Notes under the pieces: model-generated | Seen by the model: the letters and a program-made list of their open reading frames with translations, nothing else | The model's database searches: none | What the model was told of the DNA's origin: nothing | Part shown: positions 1 through 8,466 of the stretch, piece after piece | How positions within the stretch are numbered: position 1 is the first letter of the stretch | Layout of the letters: each line of letters begins with the position of its first letter | DNA from: an uncultured Candidatus Entotheonella sp. | Lineage (GTDB): Bacteria > Tectomicrobia > Entotheonellia > Entotheonellales > Entotheonellaceae | NCBI GenBank assembly: GCA_951828535.1 | Contig: OX639990.1 | Location: 62,001 to 126,000, forward strand | Reading direction: 5' to 3' | DNA length: 64,000 nt | Made by a program: the position numbers and the translations under genes

Positions 1-1
1 T

Positions 2-1495
2 GCGGCCCAGGCTATCTCGTATCTCAAGGGCCGTATCGGCGTATGCCTGGTGGTGTCCGGCCCCGGCATGACGAATGCCATTTCCGCCCTCGGCAACGCG
101 TGGGCGAACTGTTGGCCCATGCTGTTGATCGGCGGCTCGTCCAATCAAGCTTTCAACCACATGGGCGATTTTCAGGCCGCCCCGCAGGTGGACCTCGCCA
201 AGCCGTTCTGCAAATGGGTAGGACAGGCGGAGCGCATCGACCTGATCCCGCGCTACATCGCCACCGCGGTGCGCCATTCGATTTCCGGGCGCCCCGGCCC
301 GGTGTATCTCGACCTGCCGGGCGACGTCATCGCCAGCAGCCTGGACGAAGACGACCTGACCTACCCGCCGCGTGTCGAAGCGCCGCCCGCGCCGCCGGTG
401 GACCCGATGGCTATCAAGGCGGCCCTGGCGTCCCTGAAGTCGGCGCGCCAGCCGCTGGCGATTATCGGCAAGGGGGCCGCCTGGGCAGGTGCGGAGGAAC
501 AGGTGCGGCGTTTTATCGAAGAGGCCCAGATGCCTTTCCTGCCGTCGCCGATGGGCAAGGGCGTCATGCCCGACGGCCATCCGCTCAGCGTGGCGGCGGC
601 GCGAACCTACGCCCTGCAGAACGCCGACCTCGTGTTCACCATCGGCGCCCGGCTCAACTGGATCATGCACTTCGGCCTGCCACCGCGCTTCCGTGAGGAC
701 CTGCGCGTGGTGCAGCTCGACGTGGCCGCCGAGGAGATCGGCGCCACCGTCCCCGCCGAAGCCGCCCTGGTGGGCGATGCCAAGGTGGTCATGGCACAGA
801 TGGTTGCCGCTTTGGAAGAAGACCCCTGGCAGATCGCCGCCGATAACCCCTGGCGCCAGGCGCTCGACAAGGAGAGAAAGGCCAAGCAGGAGGCCACCAC
901 GGCGATGCTGGAGTCGGACGAGGTGCCGATGAACTACTATCGACCCCTGCAGGAAATCCAGCGCGCCCTGCCGCGCGACGCCATCATTGTGACCGAGGGC
1001 GCCAGCACGATGGATATCAGCCGCCAGGTGCTGGACAACTACGAACCGCGCAAACGCCTCGACGCCGGCACCTGGGGCACCATGGGCGTGGGGCCGGGCT
1101 TTGCGATCGCCGCGCAGGTGGCCAACCCGGACAAGCGCGTCGTCGCCCTCGAGGGCGACGCGGCGTTCGGCTTCGACGGCCTGGAGGTCGAGGTGGCGGT
1201 ACGCCACAAGCTGCCCATCACCTGGATCGTGTTCAACAACAACGGCATCGGCGGCGGCCCCAGCAGCCTGCCTGAGGGCGCCGCGTATCCGCCCAACGCC
1301 TTCGTGCCCAATGCGCGCTACGACAAGGTGATGGAGGCCTTCGGGGGTAAGGGCTACCACGTCGAAACCCCGCAGGAACTGCGGGCGGCGTTGCAGGCGT
1401 CATTCGACAGCGGCGACACCACGCTGATCAACGTGACGATCAACCCCGACGCCAAACGCCGGCCGCAGCAATTCGCCTGGCTGACCCGAGGCTAG
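2..1495 (+). CDS. Oxalyl-CoA decarboxylase-like ThDP enzyme (5' truncated by window)
   Basis: Thiamine-diphosphate enzyme of the acetolactate synthase superfamily, most like oxalyl-CoA decarboxylase or 2-hydroxyacyl-CoA lyase. The frame is open from base 2, so the N-terminal pyrimidine-binding part starts upstream. Visible are the rest of that domain (VVSGPGMTNAI), the central domain, and a C-terminal ThDP-binding motif EGDAAFGF followed by NNNGIGGG, where the usual GD...NN pattern binds the Mg-diphosphate. The reaction would be decarboxylation of oxalyl-CoA to formyl-CoA in the cytoplasm. A formyl-CoA:oxalate CoA-transferase at 7204-8442 supports the oxalate reading. It ends 17 bp from the convergent neighbour. 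Substrate is inferred; a lyase on longer 2-hydroxyacyl-CoAs remains possible. Confidence 0.8.
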   Translation, partial: AAQAISYLKGRIGVCLVVSGPGMTNAISALGNAWANCWPMLLIGGSSNQAFNHMGDFQAAPQVDLAKPFCKWVGQAERIDLIPRYIATAVRHSISGRPGPVYLDLPGDVIASSLDEDDLTYPPRVEAPPAPPVDPMAIKAALASLKSARQPLAIIGKGAAWAGAEEQVRRFIEEAQMPFLPSPMGKGVMPDGHPLSVAAARTYALQNADLVFTIGARLNWIMHFGLPPRFREDLRVVQLDVAAEEIGATVPAEAALVGDAKVVMAQMVAALEEDPWQIAADNPWRQALDKERKAKQEATTAMLESDEVPMNYYRPLQEIQRALPRDAIIVTEGASTMDISRQVLDNYEPRKRLDAGTWGTMGVGPGFAIAAQVANPDKRVVALEGDAAFGFDGLEVEVAVRHKLPITWIVFNNNGIGGGPSSLPEGAAYPPNAFVPNARYDKVMEAFGGKGYHVETPQELRAALQASFDSGDTTLINVTINPDAKRRPQQFAWLTRG

Positions 1496-1512
1496 GCCGG
1501 ACCGCCACTGCG

Positions 1513-3405
1513 CTATTGATCCATTCGATACAGGTAGCGGATGTCCCAAAGCCCGTACAACGTGGGTGTCGTGTTGCCGAAGACGTTGCGCACCGCGGCC
1601 AGCCGGTCGGAACGTGTCGTGTAGATGACTGGCACGTTCTTGGCCGCAATTTCCTGGGCTTGGTAGTAGAGATCTACGCGCTTGTCATGGTTCAGTTCCT
1701 GGCTGGCCTTGACATAAAGCTCGTCAATATCGCCTTCCCACTCTGTCGCCGGCTGGGGCTGGTTCGGATACCACAGGTGGAAGTGCTCACTGCTGTGCCA
1801 GAAATCGATGCCACTATGCGGGTCCGGTCCGTCGCTGAAGCCGACGATGGTGGCCTCCCAGTCATAGGAGGAGGTCAGCCGGGAGACGAGGTCGCCGAAC
1901 TCGATCAGTTCATAGTCCGCCTTGATGCCGATGTTAGCAAGGCCCTGTTGGATGATCCTACGGAACTCCTGCTCGCCTGCGCTGCTGTTGTTGGTGATCA
2001 CTAATGAGAACTCGATCTCATCACCTTGCCCATCTTCACGGATCCCGTTCCCATTGGTGTCCATCCAGCCGAGGCGGTCGAGTATGGCGTTGGCCTCGCC
2101 GATATCATATTCGTACCGGCGGACGTTCGGGTTGTGGAAATCGCCCGCCGCCGGGCTGACGGAGGACCACTGCGGGTAGCCGAATCCGTACTGGACATCG
2201 CTGATGATGGCGTCTCTGTCGATACTGTGCGCGACGGCTTGGCGAAATTGTATATTCTCGAACCACTTCCGCTTCTCCGGCGCGACATAGGACTCGCTCG
2301 TGTCCGGGTTTGTGCCCGGGTTCATGTTGAAGGCCAACAGCGTCGATGCGAAACCGGGACCGCGCCGGTAGATCGTGAAGTTCTGTATTGCCTGCAACGC
2401 GTTGAGGCCTGCGTGCCACTCACCCAGGACACCAAGAACATCCGATTCCTTCGTCCAGAATTTTCCGAGCCCAGCCCCTTGATCCGGCACGATAAGATAC
2501 CTGACCTCGGCCAGATACGGCAGGGAGTAGCCGTCGTCGTCCGTGAGCCAGTAGTCCGGGTTGCGCTGCAGGACCACGCGTTCACCGGGGTCATAGCTCT
2601 CGATGGTGAAGGGGCCGGTGCCGATGATCGTAGTCGGGTCCGTGTTGATATCCCACGCCGAGGCGAAGGTGCCGTTGTTCACGTACCGCTCGAGGATATG
2701 CTTGGGATAGATCGCCGTGCCCATGGAGCGGAGGAAGGGGGCGAACGGCACCGGCAGAACGCATTCAACCGTATAGTCGTCCCGTGCCGTAACGGTCATC
2801 TTTGCTTCCGTCCAGACGCCGGTTTCCTCGTCAAGGAACCGGAAGTTGAACGTCGCCCGGGCGCTCGCGTCGGTGTCATCATTGTAGATAATGTCGTTGA
2901 AGGTGAAGTCCACGTCGTGCGCCGTGAAGGGCTCGCCGTCGTGCCACCTCACGCCCTGGCGCAGGTAAAACGTCCACACCAAGCCATTCTCGGAGCGTTC
3001 CCAGGACTCGGCCAGCGCCGGTTGGACCTCGTCGGTCAGCCACGAGGTCTCGGTCAGGCCCTCAAAGAGGTATCCCAGGATGCCCGACGACCCGGTGTCG
3101 TTCGCAAGAGCCAGGTTCAGGGTCAGCGGCTCGGAGACGGTTGCAAACGTCAGGGACCCGCCGGCTTCCCCGACGGTATACTCGAACGTCTCGGCATTCC
3201 TTTTGAGGTCGTCGGTAATGGTGTTCGGGCTGTCGTCCGAGCAGGCGAGCAGGGCCAGCGCTGCAAAAACGGCGAGAACAGCGCTGGCCCGCCTGCCTCG
3301 CCGCAGCCATCGTCTTTCCCGGTGAATCGCACCGCCCGTCCCAAGCTCACGGCACCATGAATTGCCGGTGCCAACGTAACCTTCTGATTCTCGCCTTTGA
3401 AACAT
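1513..3405 (-). CDS. ABC transporter substrate-binding lipoprotein (peptide/SBP_bac_5 type)
   Basis: Solute-binding protein of the oligopeptide/dipeptide family (DppA/OppA type), about 630 residues. The ATG at 3405 is chosen because GGAG lies 8 bases upstream; the frame stays open further 5' but without a ribosome site. A long basic n-region is followed by a hydrophobic stretch and lipobox LLAC, so it is probably a membrane-anchored lipoprotein facing the periplasm. The body has the family pattern GYLFEGLTE, WTFYLRQGVRWHDG and GTGPFTI. It is clearly paralogous to the binding protein at 30558-32366, but no permease or ATPase genes lie beside it, so it is an orphan and may share a transporter encoded elsewhere. 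Confidence 0.88.
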   Translation of the reverse strand: MFQRRESEGYVGTGNSWCRELGTGGAIHRERRWLRRGRRASAVLAVFAALALLACSDDSPNTITDDLKRNAETFEYTVGEAGGSLTFATVSEPLTLNLALANDTGSSGILGYLFEGLTETSWLTDEVQPALAESWERSENGLVWTFYLRQGVRWHDGEPFTAHDVDFTFNDIIYNDDTDASARATFNFRFLDEETGVWTEAKMTVTARDDYTVECVLPVPFAPFLRSMGTAIYPKHILERYVNNGTFASAWDINTDPTTIIGTGPFTIESYDPGERVVLQRNPDYWLTDDDGYSLPYLAEVRYLIVPDQGAGLGKFWTKESDVLGVLGEWHAGLNALQAIQNFTIYRRGPGFASTLLAFNMNPGTNPDTSESYVAPEKRKWFENIQFRQAVAHSIDRDAIISDVQYGFGYPQWSSVSPAAGDFHNPNVRRYEYDIGEANAILDRLGWMDTNGNGIREDGQGDEIEFSLVITNNSSAGEQEFRRIIQQGLANIGIKADYELIEFGDLVSRLTSSYDWEATIVGFSDGPDPHSGIDFWHSSEHFHLWYPNQPQPATEWEGDIDELYVKASQELNHDKRVDLYYQAQEIAAKNVPVIYTTRSDRLAAVRNVFGNTTPTLYGLWDIRYLYRMDQ

Positions 3406-3533
3406 ATTTGTTGCTCCATGTTCAATGTCCCGAGGTTGTCCTGCTGCCTTGCGGCCCCTGTCACCCCGGCGAAGAGCCTGCCTCGAAGTGGATCCGGGGC
3501 CGGGGTCCGAAAGGTTTTTGTGGTACAACGGTC

Positions 3534-3562
3534 ACTGGATTCCGGCCTTCACCGGAATGACG
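3534..3562. repeat. Dispersed palindrome of the GGATTCCGG...CCGGAATGACG type
   Basis: An inverted repeat, CTGGATTCCGG and CCGGAATGACG around a 6-base loop. Related copies occur at 9537-9567, 23567-23612 and 53900-53935. This type of short intergenic palindrome is widespread in bacteria; its function is unknown. Confidence 0.6.
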
Positions 3563-3617
3563 ATAGGGGAACACCGGACGGTCTATTCCCATGGCCTCGC
3601 CAAGGCCACATCAAGAA

Positions 3618-3762
3618 CCATGAAAATGGCCCCCGGAGCGACCGCCCCCTGACAAGGGGGGTTGGGGGGTTACATGTTTCCCCAAAGTGAGCCTCGTGCC
3701 CGTCCTGTGGATTCCCGCTGCCACGGGACAGTGGGCATCCACAAGGGGCACCCTACGAAGGT
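3618..3762 (+). repeat. Long dispersed intergenic repeat, copy 1
   Basis: Shares a series of blocks with 6984-7174 and, inverted, with 53668-53850: a CCGGAG...ACCG block, CTGACAAGGGG, GTTGGGG, TACATGTTT, and near the 3' end GGGCA.CCACAAGGGG. Within the gene-free stretch 3406-4062 it is the main structure. The remainder (3763-4062) shows no coding signal or recognisable element. Confidence 0.7.
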
Positions 3763-4062
3763 CGGGGCATGGTATCGGACGGGCTGTTTTCATGGGATTG
3801 ACCAGCATCAGGGCACCGACGTTACGTCGAAACGGCTCGCGCAATCAAGGCTTGCAATCGACCCGAAAGAACGTAAGGTTCCACGGAGCCGTCAGTTCAG
3901 CCGGTACGCCAACAACGAAGCGCTGGGAACACCGTCGCATGTTGGCAGAAGCGTTGTCAACCTGAGCAAGGATCCGTTGCGGTCTTGCCGTGAAGACCCG
4001 TATCGCGGCGAACTCTGGCGTGGTGTTCAGGCGCCGGGCAGGGGATTGGAGTCGAATTGCCT

Positions 4063-5928
4063 ATGATCTCATACGCCAGCCAGCGCCGATTGGATGCGCT
4101 GCGACGTCAAATCAAGCGGCTGGACGGCCGCTTGCTGCGCCTGGACCGGCTGAGCCGGAAGTTCTCGCGGCTGCGGACCGCGCTGGTGCTGGGAGGGATT
4201 TGCGCTGCGCTGGTCGCCGAGCGTTTCCTCGGCAACAGCATCGCCTGGCTCACCCTCGGACTATTTGGGGCTGCATTCGTGGCGGCCGCGATCGGCCATC
4301 GCCGTGTGCGTCACAGTGGCGTCCGGCACGCCGTCTGGAAACACATTAAGTCCACCCACGTCGCGCGCTTGACCCATGACTGGGCAAACATTCCGCAACC
4401 GCCCGACATACCGAACGACCCGGAACACCCGTTCGCCGCCGACCTCAACCTGACCGGCCCGCGTTCCGTACACCACCTCCTCGACACCAGCACGTCGTAT
4501 GGCGGCTGCGCACGGTTGCGCACTTGGCTCTTGAAGCCCCTGAACACCGCCGAAGCGGTGCGCGAGCGGCAGCAGATCATCCGCGAGCTGGCGCCGCTGG
4601 CGCGTTTCCGTGATCGACTCAACCTGCACGGCGTCCTGCTCGGCGGTCGGACGCAGGAGAGGTGGTCCGCCGACAAGATCGTCGACTGGCTTATGCAGGC
4701 GTCGCCCCCGCGCCTGACGCCGTGGGTGTGGGGCCTCGGTCTACTGGCGCTCGCCAACCTCGTGCTCGCGGTTCTATACGCCCTGGGTCACCTGCCGCCC
4801 GTGTGGCCTGCAACCTGGCTGGCCTATCTGGGCTTGTATACCTACAAACACCGCGAGGCCCGCAGCCTGTTCGCCGATGCCTACCAGCTTGAACGGGTGC
4901 TGCGGCATTTGCGCGCCGTTCTGATCTACCTGGAGGGCTTCCCCTACGGCAGGACGCCGCATCTTGCCAAGCTCTGTGAACCGTATTGGCGCGCCGCCAG
5001 CCGGCCGTCGGCGTCGGTGCGTCAGATCGTGCGCATCGCGGGTGCTGCCGGTGTGCAGCAGAGCCACCTGCTGGGCTTTCTGGTGAATGCCCTGGTGCCG
5101 TGGGACCTGTTCTTCGCCAACCGGCTGAATCGCTATAAGGCGTCGGCCAAAGCCACGCTGCCGGTGTGGATTCACACCTGGTACGACCTGGAGGCCTTGA
5201 ACGCTCTGGCCACGTACAGCTACTTGCACCCTGACAATGCCTTTCCGGAGATCGTGCCGCAGGCCCGACCCCTGCTGCAGACGCGTGCCCTGGGACATCC
5301 TCTGCTGCCGGACGCCGAGCGCGTGCACAATGATTTCAGCTTCGAAGCGCCGGGTGATATCGCCCTGATCACCGGATCCAACATGTCGGGCAAGAGCACC
5401 TTTCTACGTACCCTCGGTGTCAACCTGTGCCTGGCATACGCCGGCACCGCGGTGCACGCCGAAGAACTGCGCACCGTGCCGCTGCGGCTGTTCACCTGCA
5501 TCCAGGTCGCCGATTCGGTGACCGATGGCATCTCGTATTTTTACGCCGAGGTGCGGCGCCTCAAGGCCTTGCTGGCCGCCCTGAACGCCGAGGACGAAGC
5601 GCCCTTGCTGTATCTGATCGACGAAATTTTCCGCGGCACCAACAACCACGAGCGCCTGGCCGGGAGCCGCGCTTACATCGAGGCGCTCGCCAGCGGCCGC
5701 GGTGTCGGCATGATTTCCACCCACGATCTGGAACTCGTCGGCATGGCCGCGGCCGTGCCGGGAATTCACAACTTCCATTTCCGGGAGGAGATTCGCGACG
5801 GCCGTATGGTCTTCGACTACCGGCTGCGGCCGGGACCTTGCCCGACGACGAACGCCTTGAAAATCATGCGCCTGGCCGGCCTGCCGGTAACCCCCGCGGC
5901 AGCGAGTGTTACGGGCCACGGCGGCTGA
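4063..5928 (+). CDS. Membrane-anchored MutS-family ATPase
   Basis: Protein of about 621 residues with the C-terminal ATPase domain of MutS but without the mismatch-binding and connector domains of MutS1. Two hydrophobic regions are visible, near residues 35-75 (ALVLGGICAALVA...) and 225-265. The ATPase has Walker A GSNMSGKST (about residue 438), then LLYLIDEIFRGTNNHER as Walker B and dimer signature, then STHDLEL. Proteins of this architecture are annotated as MutS-like but their role in repair is not established. ATG at 4063 follows GGAG by 11 bases; TTG at 4057 is an alternative start with a 5-base spacer. It lies just upstream of the broken glycosyltransferase. Confidence 0.85.
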   Translation: MISYASQRRLDALRRQIKRLDGRLLRLDRLSRKFSRLRTALVLGGICAALVAERFLGNSIAWLTLGLFGAAFVAAAIGHRRVRHSGVRHAVWKHIKSTHVARLTHDWANIPQPPDIPNDPEHPFAADLNLTGPRSVHHLLDTSTSYGGCARLRTWLLKPLNTAEAVRERQQIIRELAPLARFRDRLNLHGVLLGGRTQERWSADKIVDWLMQASPPRLTPWVWGLGLLALANLVLAVLYALGHLPPVWPATWLAYLGLYTYKHREARSLFADAYQLERVLRHLRAVLIYLEGFPYGRTPHLAKLCEPYWRAASRPSASVRQIVRIAGAAGVQQSHLLGFLVNALVPWDLFFANRLNRYKASAKATLPVWIHTWYDLEALNALATYSYLHPDNAFPEIVPQARPLLQTRALGHPLLPDAERVHNDFSFEAPGDIALITGSNMSGKSTFLRTLGVNLCLAYAGTAVHAEELRTVPLRLFTCIQVADSVTDGISYFYAEVRRLKALLAALNAEDEAPLLYLIDEIFRGTNNHERLAGSRAYIEALASGRGVGMISTHDLELVGMAAAVPGIHNFHFREEIRDGRMVFDYRLRPGPCPTTNALKIMRLAGLPVTPAAASVTGHGG

Positions 5929-5946
5929 TGGCCTGCGGGAGACGGC

Positions 5947-6900
5947 ATGCGGCGGGTGTTGGTCATACGCGGCGGGGCCATCGGCGATGTGATTCTCACT
6001 CTACCGGCGGTTGGTGCCCTGCGGCTGGCCTTTCCGAGCGCGCGTATCGACGTCATGGGCGACGCCAAGCGGGCCTGTCTGGCGCGTCACCCTACCTATG
6101 CCGACGCCGAGCAGTGGGAGATGTGCCGGCTATTCAGCGGTGTGCCCCAGGTGCCGCCGCGGTTGGCGGCATACTTGAGCGCCTTCGAACTGATTCTGTC
6201 CTACCTTCCGACACCCGACGCAATCTTCACGAACAATCTCAGGCGGTACTGCCCCGGTGAGGTCATTGCCTGGCCGCCGCACCCGCGTATCGGGATGCAC
6301 GCAACGGACCACCTTCTGCAACCTGTGCCGCGATTTGTGGACCCCACCCCGCCTGCCCAGCCCCTCTTTGATCCCAGTGCGGCGCACCAGCAAGCCGCTA
6401 ACCATTTCTGGTGATCGACAGGTTTATCGGAACAGGGCGTCTTGGCGGTGCATCCCGGCAGCGGCAGTCGGCATAAGATGTGGCCCTCGGAAGGCTGGTG
6501 GCAGGTGATGGCGTGAGCCGCCGAGGAAGGGATTCCCGGCGTGGTGATATGCGGACCGGCCGAGGAGGAACGCCGCATCGGTAGGTTATTGACTACCCTC
6601 AGTCCGTTGTGGAAGGTGTTGCGAACTGCGTCCTTACCGGAGTTGGCGGCGATATTGGCGCGCTGTGCGGTTTTCGCGGGGCACGATTCCGGCGTCACGC
6701 ATCTCGTCGCCGTCGGCATCCGCGCGCTGGCCTTGTTCGGATCCACCGATCCACGGATGTGGGGGCCGCGCAGTGAGCGGGCCTGCGTCATACAACCCGC
6801 GCCGCCGGGGCCGCTGGGACTGAACAGCCTGCCGGCTGAGGCGGTCATTTGGACGCTGAGGGCCATGTTGGATGCCACGTCGGACTCTGTACCCTCCTGA
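5947..6900 (+). pseudogene. Glycosyltransferase family 9 (heptosyltransferase-like) with two in-frame TGA codons
   Basis: One reading frame runs the full length of a GT9/ADP-heptose:LPS heptosyltransferase-like protein (about 317 codons) but contains TGA at 6412-6414 and 6514-6516. The N-terminal part has MRRVLVIRGGAIGDVILTLPA, with the GDxxLTxPA motif. Between the stops lies LAVHPGSGS..KMWP, and after the second lie GPAEEERR and GHDSGVTHLVAVG..ALFGSTDP, all in the same frame and in family order. Both TGAs fit CGA-to-TGA changes (arginine). It sits 18 bp after the MutS-like gene. No frameshift is seen, so this is a young pseudogene or carries assembly errors. Family membership is clear; activity is unlikely. 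Confidence 0.8.
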
Positions 6901-6983
6901 TTGAGCCACACCCGCTTGCAAATCGGCCAATTTGTGAGGAGAGAGTAGACCGCGACGCTTCGTCTCCGGCGAAGGAACAGTCA

Positions 6984-7174
6984 CCCCGGCGGAAGCCGAG
7001 GGCAGGCCTTGCAGGCCACATAAGGGTGATGGAAATGGATCCCGGAGTGACCGCTGCCCCGCTGACAAGGGGCGTTGGGGTACATGTTTGCTCCCAGGCG
7101 GGCCTCGTGCACGCCCCGCGGGTTCCCGCCCGCACGGGACAATGGGCACCCACAAGGGGTGCCCCTACGACCGG
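6984..7174 (+). repeat. Long dispersed intergenic repeat, copy 2
   Basis: This repeat occupies most of the gene-free stretch 6901-7203. It shares CCTTGCAGGCCA, GTGA.GGAAATG, CCGGAGTGACCG, CTGACAAGGGG, TACATGTTT and GGGCACCCACAAGGGG with 3618-3762 (copy 1) and, in inverted orientation, with 53668-53850 (copy 3). No coding signal is seen in it. Confidence 0.7.
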
Positions 7175-7203
7175 GGTGTTGCAGTGACTCGTTGGGACCT
7201 TCT

Positions 7204-8442
7204 TCAAATCACCCCGTCCTGACGCAGCTGGTCGACGTCGTCAGCACCGTAGCCCATCACCTGTCCCAGAACCTCGGCGGTATGCTCGCCCAGAAGCGGC
7301 GACGAGGTAATCTCGATCGCTGAATCCGACAGCTTCAACGGGCTGCCAACGGTCTTGAAGGAGCCGCGCTGTGGATGCGGCACTTCAACGATCATGTCGC
7401 GCGCCCGCAAGTGATCGTCCTCAAACAGGTCGGCGCTGTCGAGGACCGGACCGCAGGGCACGTTGATGGCGTTCAATTTCTCCATCACCTCGAACTTGGT
7501 GTGGTTCAGGCTCCACGATTCCACCAAACCGTACACCTCGTCGAGGCGTTGCAGGCGCGCCGCCGGGGTGGCATAGCGCTCGTCGTCGACGAGGTCCTCG
7601 CGCTCCATGGTGCGCAGCAGGGCGTCCCAGATTTGCGGCTGGAAGACCACGTAAATGTAGTCGTTCGGGCCGCCGGGCTTGCAGCGCAGGGCGGTGCCGG
7701 GGTGCCCGCCGCCGGAGGCGTTGCCGGAGCGCGGCACGGCGTCGTCGAAGTGCTCGATTGGGTACTCGGGCAACGGGCCGCGCTGCAGCCGTTGGTGGTC
7801 GCGCATCTTGACGCGCACCAGGTTGAGCACGCTGTCCTGCATGGCTACCTCGACGCGCTGCCCCTTGCCGCTGTGGGTGCGTTGGAAGAGCGCTGCCAGG
7901 ATGGCCGCCACCATGTGGATGCCGGAGCCCGAATCGCCGACCTGCGAGCCGGTGCACAGCGGCGGCCCATCGGCCAGGCCGGTGGTGCTCATTGAGCCCC
8001 CCATAGCCTGGGCGATGGGTTCGTACGCCTTGAAATCCTTATTCGGTCCATAGGAGCCGAAGCCCTTGATCGAGGCGTAGATGGCGCGGGGGTTGATCGC
8101 CTGGATCGTCTCCCACGGGAAGCCAAGGCGGGCCAGCACGCCCGGACCGAAGTTCTCGACCACCACGTCGGAGGTCTTGAGCAGCTCGGTGAAGATCGTC
8201 TTTCCCTGCTTGCTCTTGAGGTTCAGGGTGATGCTGCGTTTGTTGCAGTTGAGCATGGTGAAGTAGAGGCTGTCGACGTCCGGCATGTCGCGCAACTGCC
8301 CGCGGGTGATGTCGCCGCGTCCGGGGGGTTCGAGCTTCACCACGTCGGCGCCGAGAAATCCGAGAATCTGGGTGCAGGACGGACCCGATTGCACGTGGGT
8401 CATGTCCAGAATGCGCACGCCCTCCAGGGCCTTGTCTGCCAT
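7204..8442 (-). CDS. frc: Formyl-CoA:oxalate CoA-transferase (class III CoA transferase)
   Basis: A 412-residue family III CoA-transferase that resembles Oxalobacter formyl-CoA transferase along its whole length: LDMTHVQSGPSCTQILGFLG near the start, VDSLYFTMLNCNKRSI, VENFGPGVLARLGF, and GDSGSGIHM carrying the catalytic aspartate (Asp170). C-terminal LLGEHTAEVL also fits. It moves CoA from formyl-CoA to oxalate, producing oxalyl-CoA in the cytoplasm. The partner decarboxylase is probably the gene ending at 1495. It is the last gene of a long minus-strand run and starts 24 bp after the YchF-like gene. Other CaiB-type substrates cannot be excluded from sequence alone. Confidence 0.85.
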   Translation of the reverse strand: MADKALEGVRILDMTHVQSGPSCTQILGFLGADVVKLEPPGRGDITRGQLRDMPDVDSLYFTMLNCNKRSITLNLKSKQGKTIFTELLKTSDVVVENFGPGVLARLGFPWETIQAINPRAIYASIKGFGSYGPNKDFKAYEPIAQAMGGSMSTTGLADGPPLCTGSQVGDSGSGIHMVAAILAALFQRTHSGKGQRVEVAMQDSVLNLVRVKMRDHQRLQRGPLPEYPIEHFDDAVPRSGNASGGGHPGTALRCKPGGPNDYIYVVFQPQIWDALLRTMEREDLVDDERYATPAARLQRLDEVYGLVESWSLNHTKFEVMEKLNAINVPCGPVLDSADLFEDDHLRARDMIVEVPHPQRGSFKTVGSPLKLSDSAIEITSSPLLGEHTAEVLGQVMGYGADDVDQLRQDGVI

Positions 8443-8466
8443 GTCTTGCTCCTTGCTTTCAAATTG

